The notes beneath the pieces are model-generated. The model was not told the origin of the DNA. It saw only the letters and a list, made by a program, of their open reading frames with translations, and searched no databases. A DNA stretch of 32,580 nucleotides, taken from IMG/VR virus record IMGVR_UViG_3300049893_000921, positions 1 through 32,580 of that record; one strand, given 5' to 3'. Of the stretch, positions 8,275-15,915 are shown one piece after another. Within the stretch, counting starts at the first letter, position 1; each line of letters opens with the position of its first letter. The stretch comes from a virus. Both the position numbers and the translations under genes were made by a program.

Positions 8275-8435
8275 AATCTTACAAAGACCTGCCGAGAGAA
8301 ATGGTTTTGAATGCTCATGCAACGCAAATAAAGATTAAGCCACGAAAATCTCAAGAGCCGTTTTTAACATTCAAAGGGCCAAATTCTTTGAACGATCTTA
8401 ATTCTTTTTGCAACATCCAGTTAAATATTAATTAG
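8271..8435 (+). CDS. Moron protein 3, small basic protein
   Basis: 54 residues, starting at ATG 8271 in the ATGA overlap with gene 2 and ending with TAG at 8433-8435. It is basic in the centre (IKIKPRKSQEPFLTFK). It runs 8 nt into the 3' end of the oppositely oriented portal gene, so the moron fills the gap between portal and scaffold completely. Function unknown. Confidence 0.5.
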   Translation: MKSYKDLPREMVLNAHATQIKIKPRKSQEPFLTFKGPNSLNDLNSFCNIQLNIN

Positions 8436-10467
8436 CCATACCACCATAAGCCTTGTGCACATTATCAATGTGATTGCCAGCAGTTTTAGTGTGCAGATTC
8501 TCCACGTTGGCCTGTATTTTCGCTCCTTCCTGCATGGCTTTCATACGGTTTGTCTTGGCGTTGTACATATCGATTTTTAGCTTCTCTGCGCCGTTCTGGG
8601 CTTTCATTTGCTCGGCCTTGGCAAGCTCTAGGGCTGGGTCGGCTTGTTGGCCTTGTTCGGCCTTAGCCTCTTCCAACGCTGCAATATCCTCTTCTGTTTC
8701 TGCCTCGCGGATTCCCATTAACAGCAATTGCTTATGGCTATACTTGCGAATGTCGCTTGTAGTTTCGCCGTCGGTTAGCTCCAAATACTTGTGCAGCATC
8801 ATCATGTATTCTTTTGTGCCAGGCTGTAGCGATTGCAATAGGTTGCCAATCTCCTGTCGCGACTGCTGGCGCTGACTGCCGAACGATTCACCAATATCAA
8901 CAGCAAGGTCAAAATCAGCCTCGGCCAAATTGTTGATCACCCGCTCTTCCCCGGTCTCCAGGTCATATTCTGTTTCTTGCAGCCATTCTTCGGTGGTCGT
9001 GCCGTCTTTGTTCGTAAGCGTTACTTTGCGCTTAACGCCGTACACCTCGGGTGCCATTCCTAGCCAGATTTCAGCGTCACGGCGCTTGGCGATTTTGGCA
9101 CCATTGCGGAAGATGATTGAGTTCTCGTCCAGCATTGCCCGAACTTGGCTTACCGCGCTACCACTCATTGACACGTCAGCAATGGAGCTTGGCGCACCGC
9201 TTGAGGTTGACTCGCTCAGGCTTTCGTTAATGCCCTGCATTGCAGCGATAAGGGCTGGCGGTAGCTGTGGAGGCGGTAGCGTTCCAACTGGCCCACCAGG
9301 CAAAGGCGTGCCGTCCGCAGCCACCCGGTTGATAGTTCTGTACGGTAACGCCCCGTCAACACCATTTTCCTGGTACTGCCACTCTAATCCATCAACCTGC
9401 TCGGCGTAGAAAATAGGGGTCTCACGCGGCGAACTGGTGGCAATGTCAGCCATGTAGGAATACATGAAGTCGCGCAGTCGTGCGGAATCTTTGGCACCTC
9501 TGGTAATTCCCTCGTAATGCTCAATGCCGTCAACATAAACGCGCTCGCCGTACTGCGGCACCACGGGAATATTTGGCCCCGCAATGTAGCCCTCTTTTAA
9601 AATCTCGGTATCGCTCCAGGTGTATTTCTTGACCTTCCAAGTTTTAATAGTTTTGCGGTCGAAATAGACTTTCCCCTCTTCTGCCAAAGTTGATGCAAAT
9701 TTTTTGGCCTCTGACTTTTCGTAAGCGAAAACCTTGCCTTCTTCGTCTTTGTAGAACTCAACGACTTGGTTAACTTTTTCCCGGTAATAGCTCTCGACTA
9801 TGTAAACGTCATTGCCATTCTTTACCGTAGTGCCGTAGCTTGTGACAGGTGATGGGCCGGTTTTAGATTCGCTTTCTTCGTCATCCTCGTCATCTTCTCC
9901 GGTGATATCTTCACGCAGGTCTTCATAATCCTCGCAGCTGTAGCCGCTAACAATGTGGCACCGTTTGGCGTCGCTCTTATCCTGCATTCGAGCGGATGAA
10001 TCAAAGAACACGCAAGAGTTAAATTCGTGAATAGGGATTCTGTTGATAGTCTGGTTGCGGTCGCCGATCTTGTCCGACTCCCACTCATTAACCAGTCTCC
10101 ATCCGCCAATACCGCATGGAACCTGCTCAAGAGTAGCGTTGTAAAATGCCTCAATGGATGAGTTCTTCCTGGCGTCAGTTCTAAACAGTCGATCCATAAT
10201 GTTCGACAAACTAGGGTCGGTGCCATCTTTGGGAGTAAAGTCCGCTTGAATATCCTGGCTGCTTAGATCGCTTATGATCTTGCGCCCAGCCTTTTTGATC
10301 GTGTCAAACTGCCCCTGGAATTTAAGTGGCAAAGCATTGCGCCACTCGTCTGTGTAGTGGCTGATGTAATAAAAGTGCAGCAGGTCTTGCGCTTCTTGGC
10401 GGGTGTCCTGGTTGTACGCTTTGTCCCGATCAAAATCTTCTTTTAGCTGTGCTAGATCTTTTTTCAT
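8428..10467 (-). CDS. Portal protein, P22 gp1-like
   Basis: 679 residues, near the 725 of P22 gp1. It starts MKKDLAQLKEDFDRDKAYNQ, has the typical RDAEIWLGMAPEVYG segment in the stem/wing region, acidic loops (GEDDEDDEESES, about 205) and a long C-terminal helical region (ALEEAKAEQGQQADPALELA) that would form a barrel. The dodecameric portal is the DNA entry/exit channel, nucleates the procapsid and docks terminase. ATG 10467 overlaps the terminase TGA (ATGA). The C-terminal 8 nt overlap the moron on the other strand. Confidence 0.9.
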   Translation of the reverse strand: MKKDLAQLKEDFDRDKAYNQDTRQEAQDLLHFYYISHYTDEWRNALPLKFQGQFDTIKKAGRKIISDLSSQDIQADFTPKDGTDPSLSNIMDRLFRTDARKNSSIEAFYNATLEQVPCGIGGWRLVNEWESDKIGDRNQTINRIPIHEFNSCVFFDSSARMQDKSDAKRCHIVSGYSCEDYEDLREDITGEDDEDDEESESKTGPSPVTSYGTTVKNGNDVYIVESYYREKVNQVVEFYKDEEGKVFAYEKSEAKKFASTLAEEGKVYFDRKTIKTWKVKKYTWSDTEILKEGYIAGPNIPVVPQYGERVYVDGIEHYEGITRGAKDSARLRDFMYSYMADIATSSPRETPIFYAEQVDGLEWQYQENGVDGALPYRTINRVAADGTPLPGGPVGTLPPPQLPPALIAAMQGINESLSESTSSGAPSSIADVSMSGSAVSQVRAMLDENSIIFRNGAKIAKRRDAEIWLGMAPEVYGVKRKVTLTNKDGTTTEEWLQETEYDLETGEERVINNLAEADFDLAVDIGESFGSQRQQSRQEIGNLLQSLQPGTKEYMMMLHKYLELTDGETTSDIRKYSHKQLLLMGIREAETEEDIAALEEAKAEQGQQADPALELAKAEQMKAQNGAEKLKIDMYNAKTNRMKAMQEGAKIQANVENLHTKTAGNHIDNVHKAYGGMAN

Positions 10468-12143
10468 CGCGTTGGGAATCTCTGGATTGGGCGAGGTGCC
10501 GCCGTTGGCGTTCGTACTCTCATTATATCCGGAATGTCAAGACTCATCATAGTTGAATCGGCCATATTAGGGCTTTTTAGCTTCTTCTCTCGCATTTTGT
10601 CCTTACCCATGATCTTTATTTTTCCGTTCGGGTCTCGGTCACGCGGAATGCGGCACATTTCTGCGCGGAGCAGGTCTAAATCTTCAATGCTTGAACTTAT
10701 GCTAATTAGCTTGTCAGGGTCGGTTAATTCGCCGTGTACAACAGCCCGGTAAGTGGCATAAAAGCGGTCTCGCAACTCCCAATACTTCTGGGCGCGCAGG
10801 TTTGAAAATGTGTCCTTGTTCGGCTTGCTGTTCTGGATCGGAACGCCTTTATTCTCAAACGAATAAACAGCCTCTGGAGCGCGAACACCGCTTGCTCCGT
10901 TGAACATCGACACTTCAATTCGTGTACCAGATAATTGACGGGTAATCTCATTGCGCAGCGTTGCGCCCATGCCGCCGCCGTCCCACACAAAATGATCTGC
11001 CTGCACCTCTCTGGCAATGTCACACGCCCAAAGGGTGGCCGTGTGGAAGTCGCCATCTTTGGTTTGGCGTGCATCGAGAATGACTGATCCTTGGCGGTAG
11101 GTAATTGCCTTGGCGTCGTTGCCTGTGTCGGCGGGGTCGAACGACACCACTTTTGCCCCTGTGGGCTTAAAGCCCAACTTGACATGAGCATCAATAGCAG
11201 CATTGAACCAGTCCTGGCTAATAATCGAGTCTTCGACTTCATCCAAGAAGTCGCCTTCCCATATATGCCGGTACATGGCCGGTGAGCAATTGGCTTTGTC
11301 GTGCTCGCGCTCTGCCTCAAGCCCTGAGAACCGGTACCATGGATTATCGTCGTAATTCATCATGACAATCAGGTGTAGGTCGTCTTCGTAAATCCCTTTG
11401 CTTATCAGCTCATCCAAATAGGGATTAATAAAGCGCTGCGAAAACGGGTCAGCCTGGCTTTTCGGGTTGGCAATGAAAAACATCTGGACGTTTTGGAAGT
11501 GATCTTCTTCATCGTTCGCCGCTTTGATCTGCTCTTCAATTTCAGACGGCGTACCAAACAGCGCCTTGTTCCGGGCCGTGGGGGTGAGCGTCTTAATTGA
11601 ATTGGCGCTCAAGTTGTCGGCTTCCTCAACGCAAAAAATATTGAACCCTGCCGCCGACTTTACACCGCTAGGGTTGCGTGAAAGTCCACGATAACGGACA
11701 CTGCCTCCGCTGTCGCTTAAAATCTTTTTCTCTTGAACGTCAAACCCGCCCATACTCAGTCGCTCTATTTCCTCGGCAAGCAGCGAGTGAACAGAATCTG
11801 AAATAGATGCCTGAAATTCCCGCATACACATTGCCTTGTCTCCGCGATCACGCACCCTGGATAAAACTATATCATGAACACCAACCGACTTTGCAGATCC
11901 TCTACCCCCAATAACAACAACAATTCTTTTTTTGCTGTATAAAACTTTCTCAAGTTTTTCAGCAATGTAAATATTCGGTTTTTCTTCTACCTCAATCCAT
12001 GAATTACCGGAATATTTAACACTGCGAACAAGATCTCCAGGCACAGAAACAATACCGAAAACAGTACTGTATTTTTGGCCAGTGCTTTCGTTTATCTCCT
12101 CTTCGAGCTTTGAAAGCCTGTTTAAATAATTACCTCTAGACAT
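10464..12143 (-). CDS. terL: Terminase large subunit (ATPase and nuclease), P22 gp2/Sf6 gp2-like
   Basis: 559 residues. Walker A GGRGSAKS at residues 79-86, Walker B-like IFCVEEAD at 169-176 with the catalytic glutamate pair, and the RNase-H-like nuclease beginning SFDPADTGND (D336). This is the DNA-packaging motor and headful-cutting nuclease of the PBSX/Sf6 group. It has no clear Shine-Dalgarno: AAAAAATTA precedes ATG 12143. Roughly the first 250-300 bp of the gene are clearly more AT-rich than the rest, suggesting a mosaic junction inside the N-terminal region. It is preceded by a deacetylase gene rather than directly by the small subunit. Confidence 0.93.
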   Translation of the reverse strand: MSRGNYLNRLSKLEEEINESTGQKYSTVFGIVSVPGDLVRSVKYSGNSWIEVEEKPNIYIAEKLEKVLYSKKRIVVVIGGRGSAKSVGVHDIVLSRVRDRGDKAMCMREFQASISDSVHSLLAEEIERLSMGGFDVQEKKILSDSGGSVRYRGLSRNPSGVKSAAGFNIFCVEEADNLSANSIKTLTPTARNKALFGTPSEIEEQIKAANDEEDHFQNVQMFFIANPKSQADPFSQRFINPYLDELISKGIYEDDLHLIVMMNYDDNPWYRFSGLEAEREHDKANCSPAMYRHIWEGDFLDEVEDSIISQDWFNAAIDAHVKLGFKPTGAKVVSFDPADTGNDAKAITYRQGSVILDARQTKDGDFHTATLWACDIAREVQADHFVWDGGGMGATLRNEITRQLSGTRIEVSMFNGASGVRAPEAVYSFENKGVPIQNSKPNKDTFSNLRAQKYWELRDRFYATYRAVVHGELTDPDKLISISSSIEDLDLLRAEMCRIPRDRDPNGKIKIMGKDKMREKKLKSPNMADSTMMSLDIPDIMRVRTPTAAPRPIQRFPTR

Positions 12144-12151
12144 TTAATTTT

Positions 12152-13576
12152 TTAAATAGATATATTTATTCCAGGCGCAGGTGAATATAATTGCTTTGAT
12201 GCTGATGACGCTGAAAATTTAGCCCTTCTTGACCATTCTGGGATAGTAACCACATCTATTAATCCTGCATCTCTTAACTTTTTTACGTAATCAAGAGTTC
12301 GCTGAAATCGATCAAGATTTAATGTTATACCAGTTCCGCCGGAATCAACAATTGCATGAAACATTAAGCTAACCATTCCGCCTCTGTAAACGGCCTCCAT
12401 AATAGAATCTAAAACAGCTTGCTCTGAATTTAAATAAGCCGCATCTATTGTTCTAAGATTTAATCGAGTAACAGGGTAGGTAAATGAATAATCTAGTAGT
12501 CTGTTTGTTGTTGTATCCCCTGGATCTGTTGTTCTGCATGTTTCAGCCCCTATTTCATCAAGAGCCACAATTACATGATCATCGATTTGACCTGTGGGTG
12601 CACAAGTGTGCATTTCTGCTCCAGCCATGTTATTTGCAATTAAAAAATCCTTGGCTTTGTTAACTAAATCTTTAATGTGCTGGGATGTTGAACGACGCCA
12701 TGATAGTCTTGTTCCGTCAGCAGAATATGAGTTTGAGCCATACGAAAATGCTAGTTGTGGCTCATCGGCCCCGTGGTTAGCTATTGCGTGACCTGCTGCG
12801 TGCAATTCTTGTGCTTGCGCAGTTGTCATAAATCCACCAGTATTCAACCTGTCCGTGTGCAGATAAAACGTAGCACTTAAATTCCTGGATGTTAATTCAG
12901 GAAATGCTTTGGTGTAATGACTTGATGTCCCGTCATCAAATGTAAGGCAAACCGTTGGCCTATCCCTATAGTTAGTATAAACACCCTGTACAAAATACGG
13001 CGTACTTGCGATCGCGGTGTTTTGGCTACTGAATGAAATATTAATCGATTTTAAATCAATTTTTAAATCGGTCGGCAAAACTCCTCCTGACGCCGTTGCT
13101 TTATCTGTAAAAAACTCAAGCAAGCTCCATCCATCTCTTAAGAAATTAGTGAGCGACAGATCCCAGTTCCATCGACTTCCACCGGGCGGAGTTTGTTCAT
13201 ACATTCTGACTGTACCGTTCATCCCGCCATAATTAGATGATAAATTTGTTGGCCTGATTGAGTCGGACGGAACCTTTAATAAAATGCCGAATTTATTTGC
13301 GCTCAGTGGCGTGGTCACTCCTGCTGAAATTGAATATTCTGCGGGGACTTGAACGATATTCAAATTCCTAATTGATATAGATCCACCAACAGGAACACCG
13401 ATTGACGCTGTTTGTAATCCAACTTTTGCGCAAAGCGAATTACCTAAAATAGCGTTTTCCGATGTTAGTCCGCCGGATGCGCCACCTCCGTTTGTAATTA
13501 CGTAATTTGATGAATTTCTTGAGAAATTATCAATTTCAATTGGTAACGACTCGGTTATTCTTTTTTTTGTGAACAT
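12152..13576 (-). CDS. NodB-type polysaccharide deacetylase with N-terminal beta domain
   Basis: 474 residues. Residues 1-200 are beta-rich and serine/glycine-rich without a signal peptide, like a virion-anchoring or carbohydrate-binding module. The catalytic part (about 205-440) has the NodB motif TFDDG (212-216), AIANHGADE (about 265-272) where the usual second metal-binding histidine of HxxxH is not visible, and the C-terminal strand SLMFHAIVD. Carbohydrate esterase 4 enzymes remove acetyl groups from peptidoglycan, chitin or exopolysaccharide. Placed between two late genes, it is probably part of the virion or acts on the host surface during entry or lysis. Insertion between terminase subunits is unusual. 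Confidence 0.8.
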   Translation of the reverse strand: MFTKKRITESLPIEIDNFSRNSSNYVITNGGGASGGLTSENAILGNSLCAKVGLQTASIGVPVGGSISIRNLNIVQVPAEYSISAGVTTPLSANKFGILLKVPSDSIRPTNLSSNYGGMNGTVRMYEQTPPGGSRWNWDLSLTNFLRDGWSLLEFFTDKATASGGVLPTDLKIDLKSINISFSSQNTAIASTPYFVQGVYTNYRDRPTVCLTFDDGTSSHYTKAFPELTSRNLSATFYLHTDRLNTGGFMTTAQAQELHAAGHAIANHGADEPQLAFSYGSNSYSADGTRLSWRRSTSQHIKDLVNKAKDFLIANNMAGAEMHTCAPTGQIDDHVIVALDEIGAETCRTTDPGDTTTNRLLDYSFTYPVTRLNLRTIDAAYLNSEQAVLDSIMEAVYRGGMVSLMFHAIVDSGGTGITLNLDRFQRTLDYVKKLRDAGLIDVVTIPEWSRRAKFSASSASKQLYSPAPGINISI

Positions 13577-13586
13577 AAGTCAACCC

Positions 13587-14012
13587 TTAATTAATTGTTA
13601 TTGACGCAACGTGATATTCGCCGTCTGGCATTATTTCCCATTCATACGTCTTTGTAATGCCTAAAAATTCGGTTGTTTCTATATTTCCGTTTGCATCCTC
13701 TGTTGCAGTGTATGGATACCCGTCTATTAAGGCGCTTATTAGATTGCCGGAATCGGAATAAATTGCAGAATCTATTCGTCCTGTTTCCGCAAAAGATTTT
13801 ATAAATTCGGGCGTAGTATCAAAATATTCACAATTTGTCAGAGCAAATATGCCAATGCTAACAGCTTTGTCAAACGGCCCTAAAACGCATTCTCCGCTCA
13901 CAACGGATCGGCTCGCATTATCTATTGTAACATTCGCAAAACCAACAATTCTTACCGTTTGATTTGCAATCAGTGAAATACTTAAAGATGATCCCGCTGC
14001 TATGTCAGTCAT
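13587..14012 (-). CDS. Small beta-rich late protein, unknown
   Basis: 141 residues from ATG 14012. The frame extends to ATG 14027, but GAGG lies between the two and is correctly spaced only for 14012, so the later start is chosen. The protein is beta-rich (SSLSISLIANQTVRIVGFAN) without hydrophobic or catalytic motifs, resembling small Ig-like or tail-decoration proteins. It overlaps the upstream small-terminase candidate by 8 nt and precedes the deacetylase by 10 nt. It may be an adaptor or cement protein for the deacetylase; this is inferred only from adjacency. Confidence 0.55.
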   Translation of the reverse strand: MTDIAAGSSLSISLIANQTVRIVGFANVTIDNASRSVVSGECVLGPFDKAVSIGIFALTNCEYFDTTPEFIKSFAETGRIDSAIYSDSGNLISALIDGYPYTATEDANGNIETTEFLGITKTYEWEIMPDGEYHVASITIN

Positions 14013-14445
14013 TTTTAACCTCGCCATTAATTGATTTTTCTAACGCGTCTAAGCGTGTTTTGATTTCTGTAATTTCCTCGATTGCTAATAATTTGCTGAT
14101 CGAGTCTATAAAAATCTGGCCGACGTCAGGCGGGATTTCTCCTGATGCCATGGCATTATAAACGGCCTCGGCCTTTTGTAGCGCGGATCCAGTCTCATCA
14201 AATCCAGACACCACGACGTTTTCAAATGTCGATTTTGGCACAGGGGCATAGCGTTTTAATAGCTCGCTCAAGTAACTGCCCTGATGCAATCCAGGCTCCA
14301 TTGCTTTGTTTACCAGCTCCCGAACAAAGCCCTTTTCGTCAATTCCTCGCTCTTTTAACGCGTTAAGCATTAGCGTGCGGAATTTTGGGACTGATTTTCG
14401 TTCGCCAGGCGGTTGATTTTCTTTGCTGAAAAGTTTTTTCGACAT
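14005..14445 (-). CDS. Probable terminase small subunit
   Basis: 146 residues: a basic N-terminus (KENQPPGERKSVPKFRTLML) typical of DNA-recognition ends of phage small terminases, a central helical part, and a C-terminal coiled coil (ITEIKTRLDALEKSING) that could support a ring. It lies at the head of the packaging genes, in the same orientation, but is separated from the large subunit by two inserted genes. No direct family match was recognised by eye; the call depends on composition and order. Confidence 0.5.
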   Translation of the reverse strand: MSKKLFSKENQPPGERKSVPKFRTLMLNALKERGIDEKGFVRELVNKAMEPGLHQGSYLSELLKRYAPVPKSTFENVVVSGFDETGSALQKAEAVYNAMASGEIPPDVGQIFIDSISKLLAIEEITEIKTRLDALEKSINGEVKND

Positions 14446-14471
14446 ACCTAATCTATTTTTAGTGTAAAAAG

Positions 14472-14819
14472 TTAATCAAATGTTTTTGTTGTTAATTTTT
14501 TTGCTAACGACCTAACGTATGTACTGCCTAAATTTCCGACTGCACCCCCAACAAACAGACTCGCATAATAAATAACGACGCCTATTTTTGATGGCTCTAC
14601 GTCAAACCAGCTTAACAAAGCCATTAAGCCAACGCTAATTGTCACTGTTATCGACCCACAAATCATCGATTCCTGTAAAATTCTTGACGTTTTAAGCTCT
14701 TTGTCATCACGCAAAACTCGAATTATTGATGCGAAGAACGCAACAACAAAACCACTGATTATATAACTATTCTGCGCTTGTCTGATCGCCTCACTTAATT
14801 TTTCTAAATTGTCGCTCAT
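14472..14819 (-). CDS. Holin, lambda S-like family
   Basis: 115 residues with three hydrophobic segments (about 17-36 YIISGFVVAFFASIIRVL, 50-68 and 80-100 IGVVIYYASLFVGGAVGNLG), followed by a basic C-terminal tail. The pattern of an R-rich loop after TM1 (RVLRDDKELKTSR), then ICGSITVTISVGLM, and a final GG..GNLGSTYVRSLAKK matches lambda-type holins, which open the inner membrane at lysis. It overlaps the upstream ORF stop by 4 nt. No endolysin gene is seen beside it. Confidence 0.7.
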   Translation of the reverse strand: MSDNLEKLSEAIRQAQNSYIISGFVVAFFASIIRVLRDDKELKTSRILQESMICGSITVTISVGLMALLSWFDVEPSKIGVVIYYASLFVGGAVGNLGSTYVRSLAKKLTTKTFD

Positions 14820-15103
14820 TTTTTAATTAATATCTCGCTGATACTTTTGGATTTATCATCGCTGCCTTTTGAGCTACCAAAGTAATAACCTAAAACTTGT
14901 GTAATGGCCGCCGATAAAACACCTAAAATGTAAATAATGATATCTTTTTGGGTATCGTTCATGGCTTTTATCGGATTGCCATTTGTGTCCAATCTATCAC
15001 CACTGGCATAAACAAATACAGCAAACAAAAAGATGGTCGCCCGCTTCCAGATCAATACCTGTTTTTTCTTTGATAAAATCTTTTCCCTTAACCAGCGCAG
15101 CAT
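14816..15103 (-). CDS. Membrane protein, C-terminal half of a 3TM-holin-like gene (frame 2)
   Basis: 95 residues from ATG 15103, with two hydrophobic helices (IFLFAVFVYASG and IIIYILGVLSAAITQVLGYYFGSS). The ending LGYYFGSSKGSDDKSKS is typical of a phage holin-like family. The first 20 residues are basic and atypical, whereas the normal N-terminus of that family (GKDFIKEKTGIDL) is encoded one frame away at 15155-14997. The ORF is therefore probably the 3' part of a frameshifted gene, or is reached by ribosomal frameshifting. A standalone start at 15103, with a weak GGTGG site, cannot be excluded. Confidence 0.55.
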   Translation of the reverse strand: MLRWLREKILSKKKQVLIWKRATIFLFAVFVYASGDRLDTNGNPIKAMNDTQKDIIIYILGVLSAAITQVLGYYFGSSKGSDDKSKSISEILIKK

Positions 15104-15155
15104 TCGCCACCAGTCTAAGACCCGAGCTTATTAAACCGACTAAAAATGGAGCCAT
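14997..15155 (-). pseudogene. N-terminal half of the same 3TM-holin-like gene (frame 1), frameshifted
   Basis: ATG 15155 opens 52 codons: MAPFLVGLISSGLRLVANAA, then GKDFIKEKTGIDLEAGD, after which the frame degenerates into HLFVCCICLCQW and stops at 14997. The first forty residues look like the conserved start of phage holin-like proteins with a TGIDL motif, and the continuation is found in the +1 frame (ATIFLFAVFVYAS). An indel, or a +1/-2 programmed shift between about 15060 and 15030, would restore one roughly 110-residue protein. The run of six A in the GAAAAAAC stretch is one possible indel point, although TGIDLEAGD suggests the shift comes later. Confidence 0.5.
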
Positions 15156-15201
15156 TTTTTTGCTCAAAATTAGTTATACATCGTTTACAAATAGCATATT
15201 T

Positions 15202-15213
15202 ATGACCAGTCAT
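15202..15213. promoter_or_regulatory. Operator-like palindrome
   Basis: ATGAC-CA-GTCAT, perfect 5-bp arms. It lies about 50 bp upstream of the leftward lysis start and could bind a dimeric regulator. Chance occurrence is possible. Confidence 0.3.
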
Positions 15214-15293
15214 CAACTTTTGGTTAAAAACCAACCAAATATAGCCTGCAATGATCGTTTTTCGTCCGTTTTGTCGGTTCTTCAATATTCAAA

Positions 15294-15307
15294 AACAGAA
15301 ATCTGTT
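15294..15307. promoter_or_regulatory. Operator-like palindrome
   Basis: AACAGA-AA-TCTGTT, perfect 6-bp arms, 25 bp upstream of a TATAAT hexamer (15333-15338). The placement is compatible with regulation of rightward transcription toward 15473. Confidence 0.35.
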
Positions 15308-15345
15308 ATAACTCAAAATCCTTTTATTCCTTTATAATCTAATAT

Positions 15346-15385
15346 TTCGCACAAATTCGCTTGCATTCGCACCTATTCGCACCTA
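15346..15385 (+). repeat. Four 10-bp phased TTCGC direct repeats
   Basis: TTCGC starts at 15346, 15356, 15366 and 15376, an exact 10-bp period of about one helical turn. The last two units are identical (TTCGCACCTA). Such phasing places binding sites on one DNA face, as in activator arrays or iterons. It lies about 90 bp upstream of the rightward gene. Confidence 0.6.
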
Positions 15386-15472
15386 TTATGTATTCACCGG
15401 TAAGCAATTCCGCCCCGGCAAACCAAATTTAAACGTCTCCTGCTGGTTGACGTAGATTATGAGGATACGACC

Positions 15473-15886
15473 ATGACTACACAAAATTATCGCAAGCCAT
15501 ATTCTGAAACAAAAATGGCAATACTTAGCCGCGAGGTTTTTACAGAATCGGCCAGGGTAGTTGATATTTTTGGCCAAGGTTGCAATTACCCGACAAAAAA
15601 GGGTGTTGACGGTATTCAAGTTGATTTTGTAGTTGTTCTGGAGCATGAAGGAGAAAAACGACAATTTACGATTGTGTTTCAATCTGAAGAGCGCATAGAT
15701 AACTTAACTGCATATAATGGTTATGAAATGTCTAGCGCGTGCCGATTTGGTTGTGATGCAGATGAAAGCAGGAAAGCACTTAGATTTATGGACGACGAAC
15801 AAAACTGGCTTGATGAGCTGTGCGAAATAGCAGAGAAAGAAGCTAGAAGCTGGCTTGAAGAAAACGCCCCCGAGGAAGAACTCTAA
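15473..15886 (+). CDS. Hypothetical acidic protein
   Basis: 137 residues from ATG 15473, with AGGA 8 bp upstream. The N-terminus has basic residues (NYRKPYSETKMAILSREV), the middle is beta-rich (VDGIQVDFVVVLEHEG, RQFTIVFQ), and the C-terminus is a strongly acidic helix (EIAEKEARSWLEENAPEEEL). No family is recognised. It is the first gene of the rightward unit that continues through the tRNA to 16972, and follows the phased repeats. Confidence 0.6.
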   Translation: MTTQNYRKPYSETKMAILSREVFTESARVVDIFGQGCNYPTKKGVDGIQVDFVVVLEHEGEKRQFTIVFQSEERIDNLTAYNGYEMSSACRFGCDADESRKALRFMDDEQNWLDELCEIAEKEARSWLEENAPEEEL

Positions 15887-15915
15887 CCAACCCACCCCGC
15901 AAAGGGCTTTTATTT

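Larger units (their letters stand above)
15156..15472. other. Regulatory intergenic region between leftward late genes and a rightward unit
   Basis: No ORF here looks real. The region contains two perfect dyads (15202-15213 and 15294-15307), a small TTGGTT/AACCAA hairpin (15220-15234), a TATAAT at 15333-15338 without a convincing -35, and four 10-bp phased TTCGC repeats. Both the leftward lysis/late genes and the rightward 15473 gene start from its edges, so it probably holds the divergent promoters and their controls. Confidence 0.5.

Noticed and set aside
9822-10226. Second frame inside portal (134 codons)
   Set aside because: Lies fully within the portal gene on the same strand in another frame; the portal frame has family pattern and correct length.
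10724-11320. Second frame inside terL (198 codons)
   Set aside because: Same strand, different frame, fully within terL, whose motifs are intact.
14983-15342. Plus-strand open frame of 119 codons
   Set aside because: It is antisense to the membrane-protein genes and has no ribosome site or protein-like pattern.
15386-15682. Minus-strand open frame of 98 codons
   Set aside because: Antisense to the start of the 15473 gene and composition is not protein-like; the plus gene has a good ribosome site.
15886-15915. Terminator between the 15473 gene and the tRNA
   Set aside because: Only a three-base GC stem (CCC/GGG) precedes the CTTTTATTT tract; too weak to support.
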